Of a stretch of DNA of 13,032 nucleotides, positions 6,377-13,032 are shown piece after piece. The notes below the pieces were generated by a model. It was given only the letters and a program-made list of their open reading frames with translations. It was not told the DNA's origin and made no database searches. The position numbers and the translations under genes were made by a program. Positions within the stretch are counted from its first letter, which is position 1. Each line of letters begins with the position of its first letter. This stretch comes from an uncultured Bryobacterales bacterium (GTDB lineage Bacteria > Acidobacteriota > Terriglobia > Bryobacterales > UBA6623): the NCBI GenBank assembly GCA_946887065.1, contig CAMPKL010000036.1, positions 1-13,032 of the forward strand, written 5' to 3'.

Positions 6377-8131
6377 ATGTTGTTCGAACTCCACGAGGAT
6401 GGTGAGGTCCTGGGCCTTGCCCGTCTGCTCAACCCCCAAGAAGCCGAAGACCGCCGTTGCGTCATCCTCTCCGGCAGTCCCGATGGCGGCAGGAAATCGC
6501 TGCTCGATGCGGCGGTCAGCCGTCTGCGCGGCAGCGGCCGAACCGTCCTCTATTCGCATATCGATCTCGATGGGTTTGAACCCGATTTCGTCTCGCCCGG
6601 GGACTACGCGAAATATCTCAGCTCGAAGGCTCACGACGGCCATGTCGACCAGCGGGCTCAAGCACTGGCCGCGCGCCTTGCGTCCGAGAAGATCGTAAGC
6701 GCCGAACAGTTCGCCCTGCTCGCGCTCGTGGCCGGCCGCGACGAGCAATCCGACGCCCTGGCCGCGCTCGCCAACGAGGCCTTCGAGCAGGGGGGCGTCT
6801 GTTGGGACAGGCTTGTTCCCAATCCTCAGCAGGCGGTCATCCTCCATCTCAACGACTCTTCCGATCTGCCCGCCCTGTTGCGTGCCGCGATTCTCGACCT
6901 GGAGATCCCCGGATTGACGGTCGCAATTTCCTGCTACTCGAGCCAATCCTCCAACGAAGTCGTAGGCAAGCGTTCCGCCGCGCGCTTCGAACTCATGCCG
7001 ATGGATGAAGGGGAAGTCCGCTCTTGGTTGGGAGAGCGAGCGGGTGAGGCCGCCGCCGCAAACGCTGCAGCCGTCTACGACGCGTGCCGCGGTTCGCGCG
7101 GCGTGCTCGGGCTGCTCGCCGCCGAAGGCGAGTGGAGCGCTCCGCTCACCCCGGCGCAGGCTTTGGACAGCCTCACCACCACGTGCGATGAAGATCGTCG
7201 AAAGACATTGCGAACCTTCCTCGTTCACGCAGCTCTGTGCGGCGAAAATGTGCCGGTTCGGACGATTCTCGAGTACCTCGGCATTGACGCCGAACAGATC
7301 GACGATTGGACTGATCTCATCGACGAGACAGTCGGCGAAGATTCGGAAGCGCGCCTATTCGGAAGCCGATTCCAACACCCGAGCTTTCCCGGTGAGATCG
7401 TCTATGGATTCCGGGAACCGGCTTCAAGGGAAAGGTTGCGGCTTGCGGCATCCGACGATTCCCGCCGCCGTGTAGCGCAGCGGTTCGCCGCCTGGCTGTT
7501 CCAAAACCGTCCGACGACGACGCGTGCCGCCGCCCGGCTCTTAGTTGAACTGTGTTTTCTGGGCGGCATCGACGGCGACCGCCAGGCCCTCGAACGCGAA
7601 CTGGCTTGGTGGGCCGGCGATGCCGATCTCGATGCCTTGCGCCGGTTGCTCATCGAAGAACGCCGTTCCCTGAATGAGATCTGGACCGCGGTGAATGCGG
7701 TTCAAGTGCACTGGCCGCCGCAACGCGTGCTTGTCCTGCTCGATGCCGCGAAACAGCTTGGAGTCGACAAGCAATCCCAGAGCGCGCTCTATACGGTGCG
7801 CGCGGGTCTGTTCCTGAAACTGCAGCGCTTTGAGGAAGCGGGCGAGTCCGCCGAAGCCGGCCTGGCCGCCGCGGGCGCCGACCCGCTGCTGCAAAGCGTG
7901 CTTCTGGAGCAGCGCGGCAGCGCGCGCCGGGCTCTGGGCCGAGACCCCGAAGCCTTCGCCGACTTTGAGCGTTGCCGCGCGCTGCGTCTCGAACTTCTCG
8001 CCGGCGGCGATGGCCGCGTCATTCCCCTGCTGCAGCGCAGTCTCGACCTGCTCCGGCAGGCCGGCCGCACCGACGAAGCTAACGTTGTCGAAAAGGCTAT
8101 TGCCGAACACGCCGCGCGAACCACGGCCTAA
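6377..8131 (+). CDS. Large NTPase-like (STAND/AAA-type) protein with C-terminal TPR-like repeats
   Basis: A 584-residue soluble protein that I do not recognise as a named family. The N-terminal third looks like a P-loop NTPase: CVILSGSPDGGRKSLLDA (28-45) sits where a Walker A loop would be, AVILHLNDSSD (153-163) looks like Walker B, and LTVAISCYSS (170-179) like the following sensor strand. The loop reads GSPDGGRKS, which has one residue too many for GxxxxGK[ST], so nucleotide binding may be altered or lost. Residues about 265-320 (RKTLRTFLVHAALCGENVPV and on) resemble the helical or winged-helix part that follows the NTPase in STAND proteins. Residues about 400-575 are Ala/Leu-rich helices; from about 475 they are TPR-like (FLKLQRFEEAGESAEAGLAA, then SARRALGRDPEAFADFERCR). 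Last gene of the operon, 20 bases after pyrE, with GGGGG (6369-6373) just before its ATG. No signal peptide. A signalling or assembly role is a guess. Confidence 0.65.
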   Translation: MLFELHEDGEVLGLARLLNPQEAEDRRCVILSGSPDGGRKSLLDAAVSRLRGSGRTVLYSHIDLDGFEPDFVSPGDYAKYLSSKAHDGHVDQRAQALAARLASEKIVSAEQFALLALVAGRDEQSDALAALANEAFEQGGVCWDRLVPNPQQAVILHLNDSSDLPALLRAAILDLEIPGLTVAISCYSSQSSNEVVGKRSAARFELMPMDEGEVRSWLGERAGEAAAANAAAVYDACRGSRGVLGLLAAEGEWSAPLTPAQALDSLTTTCDEDRRKTLRTFLVHAALCGENVPVRTILEYLGIDAEQIDDWTDLIDETVGEDSEARLFGSRFQHPSFPGEIVYGFREPASRERLRLAASDDSRRRVAQRFAAWLFQNRPTTTRAAARLLVELCFLGGIDGDRQALERELAWWAGDADLDALRRLLIEERRSLNEIWTAVNAVQVHWPPQRVLVLLDAAKQLGVDKQSQSALYTVRAGLFLKLQRFEEAGESAEAGLAAAGADPLLQSVLLEQRGSARRALGRDPEAFADFERCRALRLELLAGGDGRVIPLLQRSLDLLRQAGRTDEANVVEKAIAEHAARTTA

Positions 8132-8655
8132 GGCACGACGTTCGGCGGGCGGTTCGCGTCCTGCAGATAGCGATAAAAGCCCAGGTCCTCGCCGCTGACG
8201 TTTTTCGCGATCCAAATGATCTGGCCGGTGTGGCCCGAGAAATGTTCGACGCAGTGGTAGATCGCCTCCATCAGCGTCACGTCATAAACCTGGATGTGAA
8301 CCTTTTCCAATAAGTCGCGTCCCTCAACAGCCGCGAGCGCTGCGTCCGCCTCCTGGACGGTATCTCTCAGTCGCGCGAGCAGAATATCTGGTGCGATCGA
8401 ATCACGCTGAGCAAACTCGGAGTCGCGGTCGCGGTTGTCAGCCGCGCCGCCGACGCCTGCGACGATCCATTGCCGCACGTTGCCGGAGAGATGCAGCAGC
8501 AAGTTGCCCACCGAGTTCTCCTGCTCATGCTTCCGCGCCCAAACCTGTTCCGCCGTGAGCTTGCCGACCGCCTTGTCTATCTTTCCCAAGTTCTTTTGGA
8601 ATTCACGGCGCGAGACGCGCAAGAACTCCTGTGTCAGTGCAGTGTCGCTTGCCAT
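8128..8655 (-). CDS. DinB-fold protein (DUF1572-like)
   Basis: A 175-residue cytoplasmic protein resembling the DinB/DUF1572 four-helix group, whose members often bind a divalent metal and use it in thiol-dependent or uncharacterised transfer reactions. The metal ligands appear intact: His55 in LLLHLSGN, and the HxxxH-type pair His138 and His142 in VEHFSGHTGQI. The length fits the family. It converges on the NTPase-like gene and their stop codons overlap by four bases. There is no Shine-Dalgarno sequence before its ATG; a -10-like TAAGAT (complement of 8662-8667) lies only six bases upstream, so a leaderless transcript is possible but unproven. Function in this organism is unknown. Confidence 0.75.
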   Translation of the reverse strand: MASDTALTQEFLRVSRREFQKNLGKIDKAVGKLTAEQVWARKHEQENSVGNLLLHLSGNVRQWIVAGVGGAADNRDRDSEFAQRDSIAPDILLARLRDTVQEADAALAAVEGRDLLEKVHIQVYDVTLMEAIYHCVEHFSGHTGQIIWIAKNVSGEDLGFYRYLQDANRPPNVVP

Positions 8656-8697
8656 GCGACAATCTTAGCGCCGCCGCGCGCCGGTTGTTCGTTTCCG

Positions 8698-8713
8698 CAC
8701 GCCGCCAGGCGTG
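8698..8713. promoter_or_regulatory. Perfect hairpin in a divergent intergenic region
   Basis: A six-base perfect inverted repeat (CACGCC, loop GCCA, GGCGTG) lies between the divergently transcribed DinB-fold gene (start 8655) and the hydrolase gene (start 8753). It could be an operator or an RNA hairpin in the hydrolase leader. In DNA this GC-rich, a six-base stem can also arise by chance. TATGCT at 8723-8728 is a possible -10 for the hydrolase, without a convincing -35. Confidence 0.25.
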
Positions 8714-8752
8714 GGTCGGCGCTATGCTCGTGTCTGCGCGCGAGCGCTTTCC

Positions 8753-9874
8753 ATGATGAAACTACGTCAAGTTCTAAGAACCGTCGCGCTGGGCGCCTTG
8801 GCCGCGTTTGCGGTGCTGCCGCTCGCCGGCCAAAATATTCCCGAGCCGCATCGAGTGCCCGCGCCCGGTCCCCAAACCGACGCGCCTTATGCGCCGCAGG
8901 CTATCCTGCCCGGCGGCATCGTGATGCCGCTCTATCCTCCGGACTCTCCCTACCTCAACCAAGAGCGCGTCAAGGAGCCCGAGAAGTACAACATGACCAA
9001 CGGCACGCCCGGCCGTATTCAGAGCATCGTCAACATACACAATCCATCGATTGAATTTCATACCGTGGGCGGCAATAGAAACACCGGCTCCGCGGTGATC
9101 CTTGTGGCGGGCGGCGGGCATCGCACGCTGAACGTCGGCACCGAAAGCGGCGACTTCGTGCCCTTCTTTTACAACCTCGGCGTCAATACGATCATTCTTC
9201 GCAACCGTCTGCGCAGCGACGGCTATGAACCGCGCACCGACGCCGTCCGCGACGCTCTGCAGGCAATCCGGCTTGTGCGCAAGAATGCCGAGGCTTTCGG
9301 CATCGATCCCAACAAGATCGGCATCATGGGGTTCTCCGCCGGCGCCGAGCTTTCCGCTCCGGCTGCGGTCGAGTTCAAGACCTTCGACGAGCAGAACAAC
9401 GACCCCAACGATCCGCTTGCCGGGGTGACGTCCCGTCCTGACTGGGCGGGCGTCATCTATCCCGGCCCGACGCCGTTCGCCCGCGGCGGGAATCCCGAGA
9501 TCCCGCGCAATGCGCCGCCGTCGTTTATCGCCACGTCCGGCTCCGGCGATCAGATGCACGCCATCTGGGCAATGGAGTACTTCGACGCGATGTTGAAGCT
9601 CGGCGTGCCGAATATCGAGATGCACATCTACGGCAACGGCCCTCATGCAGGCGGCTTGACTGACCGTTCGGGAACTCCCTTCGGAACGTGGCACCTGCGC
9701 TTGATTGACTGGTACCGCGATCTCGGCTTTCTGGAGGCCCCCGGCGTCGTCACCAAAGCTGCGATCGACTCCCAGGAGTTTGTCAATCAGCCTCCGCCGG
9801 CCCCGCGCGGCCCCGGCGGGCGCGGTCCCCGCGGCGGCGGTCAAGGTCGTCCTCCGGCTACGCCCGGCAACTAG
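8753..9874 (+). CDS. Exported alpha/beta hydrolase (acetyl-xylan-esterase/Aes-like)
   Basis: Predicted secreted serine esterase of the alpha/beta hydrolase fold (373 residues). The signal peptide spans residues 1 to about 26 (VALGALAAFAVLPLAG core). The fold is clear from LVAGGGHR (117-124, oxyanion region), IDPNKIGIMGFSAGAE (184-199) with the nucleophile Ser195 in GFSAG, Asp266 in SGSGDQMH, and His298 in GNGPHAGG, so the triad order Ser-Asp-His is intact. Relatives include esterases that deacetylate xylan and other polymer esters, but the substrate cannot be read from the sequence. The last about 30 residues are low-complexity Pro/Gly/Arg (PPPAPRGPGGRGPRGG). The start is the first ATG of ATGATGAAA; a GTG at 8711 would place arginines and a cysteine before the signal sequence and is unlikely. 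It stands alone and converges on the GH113-like gene. Confidence 0.82.
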   Translation: MMKLRQVLRTVALGALAAFAVLPLAGQNIPEPHRVPAPGPQTDAPYAPQAILPGGIVMPLYPPDSPYLNQERVKEPEKYNMTNGTPGRIQSIVNIHNPSIEFHTVGGNRNTGSAVILVAGGGHRTLNVGTESGDFVPFFYNLGVNTIILRNRLRSDGYEPRTDAVRDALQAIRLVRKNAEAFGIDPNKIGIMGFSAGAELSAPAAVEFKTFDEQNNDPNDPLAGVTSRPDWAGVIYPGPTPFARGGNPEIPRNAPPSFIATSGSGDQMHAIWAMEYFDAMLKLGVPNIEMHIYGNGPHAGGLTDRSGTPFGTWHLRLIDWYRDLGFLEAPGVVTKAAIDSQEFVNQPPPAPRGPGGRGPRGGGQGRPPATPGN

Positions 9875-9879
9875 CGCAG

Positions 9880-9911
9880 TCACGGCGTCAAGTCCGTTGC
9901 CGTCGTGATTT
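9880..9911. terminator. Possible weak terminator between convergent genes
   Basis: The 37-base gap between the hydrolase and GH113-like stops holds an imperfect inverted repeat: TCACGGC (9880-9886) and GCCGTCGTGA (9899-9908). ACGGC/GCCGT or TCACG/CGTGA can pair, followed by TTTCT. The stem is interrupted and the T-run short, so this is at best a weak terminator. It is the only convergent junction in the window with room for one. Confidence 0.25.
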
Positions 9912-10937
9912 CTAAAGCTTCAAGTACCAGTTCTTCAGCACGTCCATAGCCGGTCTGCCCCACGGAGCGTGCGCGCCGTTACGGCCCTGCCGGCTCATCC
10001 CGTTCGTGCCGACCTTCCACCAAAACATTCCCTGCAGCCAAGGCTTGTCGTGGAAGCCCCGAAAGATCGCCTCGTATCCCGCCGCCTGCGCCTCCGCGGA
10101 ATACGTGCCACCCGGCTCATCTTCCCAAGGACGCTGGTGCGTCCCTTCGTAGCTCGCAAACCCCACCTCGGTAAAAATCACCGGCTTCCCAAAACGGCGG
10201 TAGACGGTTTCAATACGCCTCGCGCTCGCCGCCGTCGAAAGATCGTCCGGCAAGGGATAGTAATTGTCCAGCCCGACGTAATCCAATTCGTCCCAAAAGG
10301 CGACCGACTCGAACTCTTCGCCAAAGTTGGCCGCGTAGGTCAACGGCCCCGAGTAGTGCCTTCTGGCTAGCCGTATCAACTCTCTCCAGCGCTGTTCGTG
10401 GCGCGTCAGCTTGGAGAACTCCACCCCGACGCAGAACAAGTCGGCGTCCGTCTCTTCCGCCAACCGGGCATAGTGCGCGACCAGTTCCCCATATCGCGCG
10501 AAGAACGCGTCCAACTGCTCGTCTGTCTGCAAATCCTGCTCGCCCGGATAGCCCCCGCGGTACCAAACTTGCGGCTTAAGAATGACTCGTAGTCCCGCCG
10601 CGTGCGCTGCCTGGCTGATCCGCCGTATCCCGTCGTCCCGCTCCATGCCGAGCGGGAAGTGCAACTCCGGCGAACCCAGTTGCGCGCCCGCGTAGGGCAC
10701 GAGCGCCACCGCGTTGATGCCGAACTCCGGCAACTTACCAAGCGTCTCAACGGCGGCGTCCGAGTCGTAAGGCGCGGGCCGTTCAGCCGTGAAGTTCACG
10801 CCCTTGAAGAACGAACGCTCTCGAGGGGTCGGTTCCCGGTTCGCTTCCACTGCCGGCTCAGCGCTTTGGCAGCCCAGCATCGCCGCGGCCGCGCAAAATA
10901 CCGCCGTACGCCCGCCCCAACTCCGCCGACCGCTCAT
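9912..10937 (-). CDS. GH113-like glycoside hydrolase, lipoprotein
   Basis: A 341-residue TIM-barrel protein resembling glycoside hydrolase family 113, which contains beta-mannanases. The N-terminus has arginines, a hydrophobic stretch (AVFCAAAAMLG) and a lipobox cysteine at residue 23 (AMLGC), so it is probably membrane-anchored, likely facing the periplasm. Barrel motifs include FFKGVNF (43-49), VILKPQVWYRGG (118-129), FCVGVEFSKL (168-177) with the putative acid/base Glu173, and VIFTEVGFASYEG (253-265) with the putative nucleophile Glu257. The ATG at 10937 is chosen because AAGG lies eight bases upstream and the signal sequence then begins MSGRR; a TTG at 10961 would add eight residues. It diverges from the PfpI operon over 65 bases. 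Polysaccharide specificity is not determined. Confidence 0.8.
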   Translation of the reverse strand: MSGRRSWGGRTAVFCAAAAMLGCQSAEPAVEANREPTPRERSFFKGVNFTAERPAPYDSDAAVETLGKLPEFGINAVALVPYAGAQLGSPELHFPLGMERDDGIRRISQAAHAAGLRVILKPQVWYRGGYPGEQDLQTDEQLDAFFARYGELVAHYARLAEETDADLFCVGVEFSKLTRHEQRWRELIRLARRHYSGPLTYAANFGEEFESVAFWDELDYVGLDNYYPLPDDLSTAASARRIETVYRRFGKPVIFTEVGFASYEGTHQRPWEDEPGGTYSAEAQAAGYEAIFRGFHDKPWLQGMFWWKVGTNGMSRQGRNGAHAPWGRPAMDVLKNWYLKL

Positions 10938-10941
10938 ACTT

Positions 10942-10990
10942 CGAGCCTTAGTATGCCCCAACCGTCACCCTTGCTAGCATGAAAGGCTCG
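10942..10990. promoter_or_regulatory. Symmetric inverted repeat between divergent genes
   Basis: CGAGCCTT at 10942-10949 and AAGGCTCG at 10983-10990 are perfect 8-base reverse complements separated by 33 bases. Read in each gene's own direction, the same AAGGCTCG lies 4 bases before the GH113-like ATG and 12 bases before the PfpI-like ATG. Each arm thus lies in a 5' leader, and the left arm contains the GH113-like ribosome binding site. A shared operator is possible; chance is also possible. A GCTAGC palindrome lies at 10973-10978. Confidence 0.35.
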
Positions 10991-10991
10991 C

Positions 10992-10998
10992 GAGGAAG
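10992..10998 (+). promoter_or_regulatory. Ribosome binding site deciding the PfpI-like start
   Basis: GAGGAAG lies four bases before the ATG at 11003 (six bases counting from the end of GAGGA). This favours 11003 over the in-frame ATG at 10979, which has no such site and would add eight residues not typical of the family. Confidence 0.65.
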
Positions 10999-11002
10999 AC
11001 AC

Positions 11003-11518
11003 ATGGACTTGAAAGACAAACGCGTCGCCGTGCTTACCGAAGAGAAGTACGAAGATCTCGAACTTTGGTATCCCGTTCTGCGCTTGCGAGAAGCCGGCGC
11101 GGAAGTCGTGCTAGTCGGTTCCAAGCCCGATCATGTCTACACCAGCAAGCACGGCTATCCGGCTAAGTCCGACCGCGCCATCGGCGAAATCAAATCCGAA
11201 GACTTCGACGGCTGTGTCGTACCGGGCGGTTTCTCTCCCGACTACATGCGCCGCGATCCCGCCTTCCGCCAGTTCGTCCGCGAACTCGTGGACGAAGGCA
11301 AGCCGGTTGCGGCCATTTGCCACGGTCCCTGGATGCTGTGTTCGGCCAAGGTTCTGCAAGGCCGCCGCGCGACATCCTTCTTCTCGATCCGCGAGGACAT
11401 GGAGAATGCCGGCGCGGAATGGGTCGACGAAGAGGTCGTCATCGACGGCCCCATCATCACTTCGCGAACGCCGAAGGACCTCATCCCCTTCACCCTCGCC
11501 TTCATCAAAGCGCTGTAG
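11003..11518 (+). CDS. DJ-1/PfpI-family protein
   Basis: A 171-residue cytoplasmic protein of the DJ-1/PfpI (YhbO-like) family, reported as proteases, protein or nucleotide deglycases and stress proteins; the true reaction is disputed. Length and layout match the family: VAVLTEEKYEDLELWYP at the first strand with the conserved Glu17, CVVPGGFSPDYMR (71-83), the nucleophile elbow AAICHGPWML (103-112) with Cys106 followed by His107, and TSRTPKDL near 154-161. All expected catalytic residues are present. Its stop overlaps the ribosome binding site (AGGA, 11517-11520) of the next gene, whose start is seven bases on, so the two form an operon. Induction by oxidative or carbonyl stress would be an inference from the family only. 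Confidence 0.88.
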   Translation: MDLKDKRVAVLTEEKYEDLELWYPVLRLREAGAEVVLVGSKPDHVYTSKHGYPAKSDRAIGEIKSEDFDGCVVPGGFSPDYMRRDPAFRQFVRELVDEGKPVAAICHGPWMLCSAKVLQGRRATSFFSIREDMENAGAEWVDEEVVIDGPIITSRTPKDLIPFTLAFIKAL

Positions 11519-11525
11519 GAATCCG

Positions 11526-12698
11526 ATGTGTCTCTCGCGACGGCTGTGCTGCCGGCTGCCGTTCGCCTGCATAGCCTCGCTTGTTCTGGCGCTGGCCGGC
11601 TGCGCTGAGCGCCCTGTTGAGGTGTCTCTGGAGTATCTGGCGGACTTCAACGCCCCCAGCGGCATTGCCTTCGCTCAACTCGCCAATCCCTCAGCGCTCA
11701 CCGAATCCGCCGATGCCGGCGAGCCGCCGACTACTCGCGCCGAATCTCAGCAGCGCAAAGCCGACGGTGATTTCGGAGGCATTTCCGCGCTCTCCACTGA
11801 CGCGGCCTCCGGACTGCTTTACGCTCTCTCCGATTCCACGAACCTGCGTGTCTTTATTCTGGATGCTCAACTTTCCGAGCAGTCCGTAAACGTGAAACCC
11901 GAAGGCGTCCTGCCCCTCGCGGACGTCTCCGGTGTTCCGCTGCCGCTGTGGACGCTCGACCCCGAAGGTCTGGCGATGACGCCAGACGGCGAGCTGCTTG
12001 TTGCGTCCGAGGGCTACGCGAATCGCGATCCCAGCGTCGATCCCGGCATTTTCCGTTTCGGTCGCGACGGCCGTTTGCTGGGGAGCTTGCCGATTCCGCC
12101 TTATTTCCTGCCGCGGGGCGCAACCGGCGTGCGGCACAACCTTGCCTTCGAGAGTCTCACCATTAGCCCTGACGGCGCCTCTCTGCTGACGGCGACCGAG
12201 CGCAATCTTGAGCAAGACAATCACGAGTGCGCACCCTCCGCCGGTTGCGTGGTGCGCATCCTCCGTTACGGCCGCGAAGCGGACGGCTGGCAGCCCATTG
12301 GCGAGTATTTCTACCGGACCGATCCGTCCATCGTCAGCAGCCTAGGCTTGGCGGAACTGCTCTGGATTCGTGACCGCACCGTCCTCAGTCTCGAACGCGG
12401 CTTTGAGCGCCTGGACGACGGCTCCACGCTTCAAACTGTGCGCATCTACCAGATCGAGTTGCCCGATCGACTCTCCCAGAGCGAACGCCAAACGCCGTTA
12501 GCCAAACGGCTCGTGCTCGACCTCGATTCCGTCAAAGACCGCTTCAGCGCAGGGTTTGAGCGCCTAGACAACTACGAAGGCATGGCCCTTGGGCCGCCGC
12601 TTGCGAACGGCGACCGCACCTTGCTTGTCGTCAGCGATGACAACTACAGCAACCAGCAGCGCACGAGTCTGCTCGCCTTTCGCATCGTCGAGCGTTAG
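11526..12698 (+). CDS. Phytase-like esterase lipoprotein (PF13449 type)
   Basis: A 390-residue predicted lipoprotein: basic, cysteine-containing start, hydrophobic core, and lipobox LALAGC with Cys26. The body looks like a beta-propeller of the 'esterase-like activity of phytase' group: GDFGGISALS (81-90), LWTLDPEGLAMTPDG (141-155), SEGYAN (161-166), HNLAFESLTISPDG (204-217) and, near the end, LDNYEGMALGP (357-368) and LLVVSDDNYSNQQ (375-388 region). These E/D-rich motifs recur in the family order. The enzymatic activity of the group is weakly established. The start at 11526 follows AGGA by five bases; the frame is open far upstream but only in antisense-like overlap with the PfpI gene, so earlier starts are rejected. 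It converges on the symporter gene with a four-base overlap. Confidence 0.82.
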   Translation: MCLSRRLCCRLPFACIASLVLALAGCAERPVEVSLEYLADFNAPSGIAFAQLANPSALTESADAGEPPTTRAESQQRKADGDFGGISALSTDAASGLLYALSDSTNLRVFILDAQLSEQSVNVKPEGVLPLADVSGVPLPLWTLDPEGLAMTPDGELLVASEGYANRDPSVDPGIFRFGRDGRLLGSLPIPPYFLPRGATGVRHNLAFESLTISPDGASLLTATERNLEQDNHECAPSAGCVVRILRYGREADGWQPIGEYFYRTDPSIVSSLGLAELLWIRDRTVLSLERGFERLDDGSTLQTVRIYQIELPDRLSQSERQTPLAKRLVLDLDSVKDRFSAGFERLDNYEGMALGPPLANGDRTLLVVSDDNYSNQQRTSLLAFRIVER

Positions 12699-13032
12699 AC
12701 CCGATCCGCGCGGATCCCGATCAGCCCCAAGCGGTTCGTCAGCCGCACGGTATTCCCCTCCGCATCCACCAGCGCGCGGGGCGGATCGGTTTTCTGGGTG
12801 AGCAACGAGACGGCGATCAGCGCAACGATGCCGGCCGCCATGCCCAAGACGTCCGCCGCCGCCTCGGGCAGCCACAGGAGCGCGGCAATCCAGCAGGCGG
12901 CCCCGCAATACAGCGACGCCAGCGCCCCCATCGTGTTGGCCTTCTCCCACCACACGGCGGCGATCAGCGGCACGACCATCGCCACCAGTTCCAACGAGAA
13001 AGCGTCCAACATCAGCTCGTAGACGTTCCCAG
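12695..13032 (-). CDS. Sodium:solute symporter, C-terminal end (partial)
   Basis: The frame is open to the right edge, so only the last 111 residues are seen and the start lies outside. The visible part begins GNVYELML, then shows a membrane segment with VVPLIAAVWWEKANTMGALAS, two further hydrophobic segments, and a cytoplasmic tail with LLTQKTDPPRALVDAEGN. The P-L-x-A-x-x-W-x-x-A-N-x-x-G-A pattern in a late membrane helix, followed by a tail of this kind, is typical of the sodium:solute symporter (SSS) family, which carries proline, pantothenate, sugars or acetate. The substrate cannot be told from the tail. An ATG at 13012 is internal to the family alignment and is not the real start. Confidence 0.75.
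   Translation of the reverse strand, partial: GNVYELMLDAFSLELVAMVVPLIAAVWWEKANTMGALASLYCGAACWIAALLWLPEAAADVLGMAAGIVALIAVSLLTQKTDPPRALVDAEGNTVRLTNRLGLIGIRADRV

Noticed and set aside
6362..7228. Minus-strand open frame of 288 codons opposite the NTPase-like gene
   Set aside because: It lies inside a coherent plus-strand protein with a ribosome-binding stretch and operon position, and shows no domain of its own.
8774..9883. Minus-strand open frame of 369 codons opposite the alpha/beta hydrolase
   Set aside because: The plus strand has a signal peptide and an intact Ser-Asp-His triad; the antisense product is compositionally odd and matches nothing I know.
11133..11525. Upstream extension of the phytase-like gene through the PfpI-like gene
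   Set aside because: The extension is arginine/serine-rich shadow of the PfpI frame; the lipoprotein signal and ribosome binding site place the start at 11526.

Overview
The window is high-GC, densely packed bacterial DNA, with 12 protein genes (one cut by the right edge) and no tRNA, rRNA, CRISPR array, transposase or phage gene that I can see. Several features point to Acidobacteriota, perhaps the Bryobacterales/Solibacter side: secreted TPR proteins with a TonB C-terminal domain, an FGE-like domain joined to AMIN, a GH113-like lipoprotein, and a paired-palindrome repeat. This assignment is an inference from gene content, not from a marker gene.

Layout. Positions 31-76 hold two adjacent small palindromes like a dispersed intergenic repeat. 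A 2-hydroxyacid dehydrogenase (166-1113, +) meets head-on a two-gene minus-strand set of exported TPR proteins (3414-2209, then 2132-1110, the second ending in a TonB C-terminal domain). From 3571 to 8131 runs a tight plus-strand four-gene set: exported FGE-like/AMIN fusion, reduced Old Yellow Enzyme-like flavoprotein, PyrE-like orotate phosphoribosyltransferase, and a large NTPase-like/TPR protein. The junctions are a 7-nt gap, an 11-nt overlap and a 20-nt gap, so they are probably one transcript. A DinB-fold protein (8655-8128, -) converges on it. An exported alpha/beta hydrolase (8753-9874, +) follows, converging on a GH113-like lipoprotein (10937-9912, -). Divergent from that lipoprotein is a two-gene operon of a PfpI/DJ-1 protein (11003-11518) and a phytase-like-esterase lipoprotein (11526-12698). 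The right edge holds the C-terminal end of a sodium:solute symporter (minus strand).

How the genes may work together. Most recognisable products are exported or envelope proteins (two lipoproteins, four with signal peptides) that could serve polymer or ester breakdown and envelope organisation, with a symporter next to them. The least ordinary part is the 3571-8131 operon. It joins an envelope-type protein to a flavoprotein, a pyrimidine-type phosphoribosyltransferase and a degenerate P-loop/TPR protein, a combination I do not recognise as a named system. A second oddity is structural: three of the four convergent gene pairs overlap by exactly four bases, sharing both stop codons in a YTAR tetramer, which leaves no room for a terminator between them.
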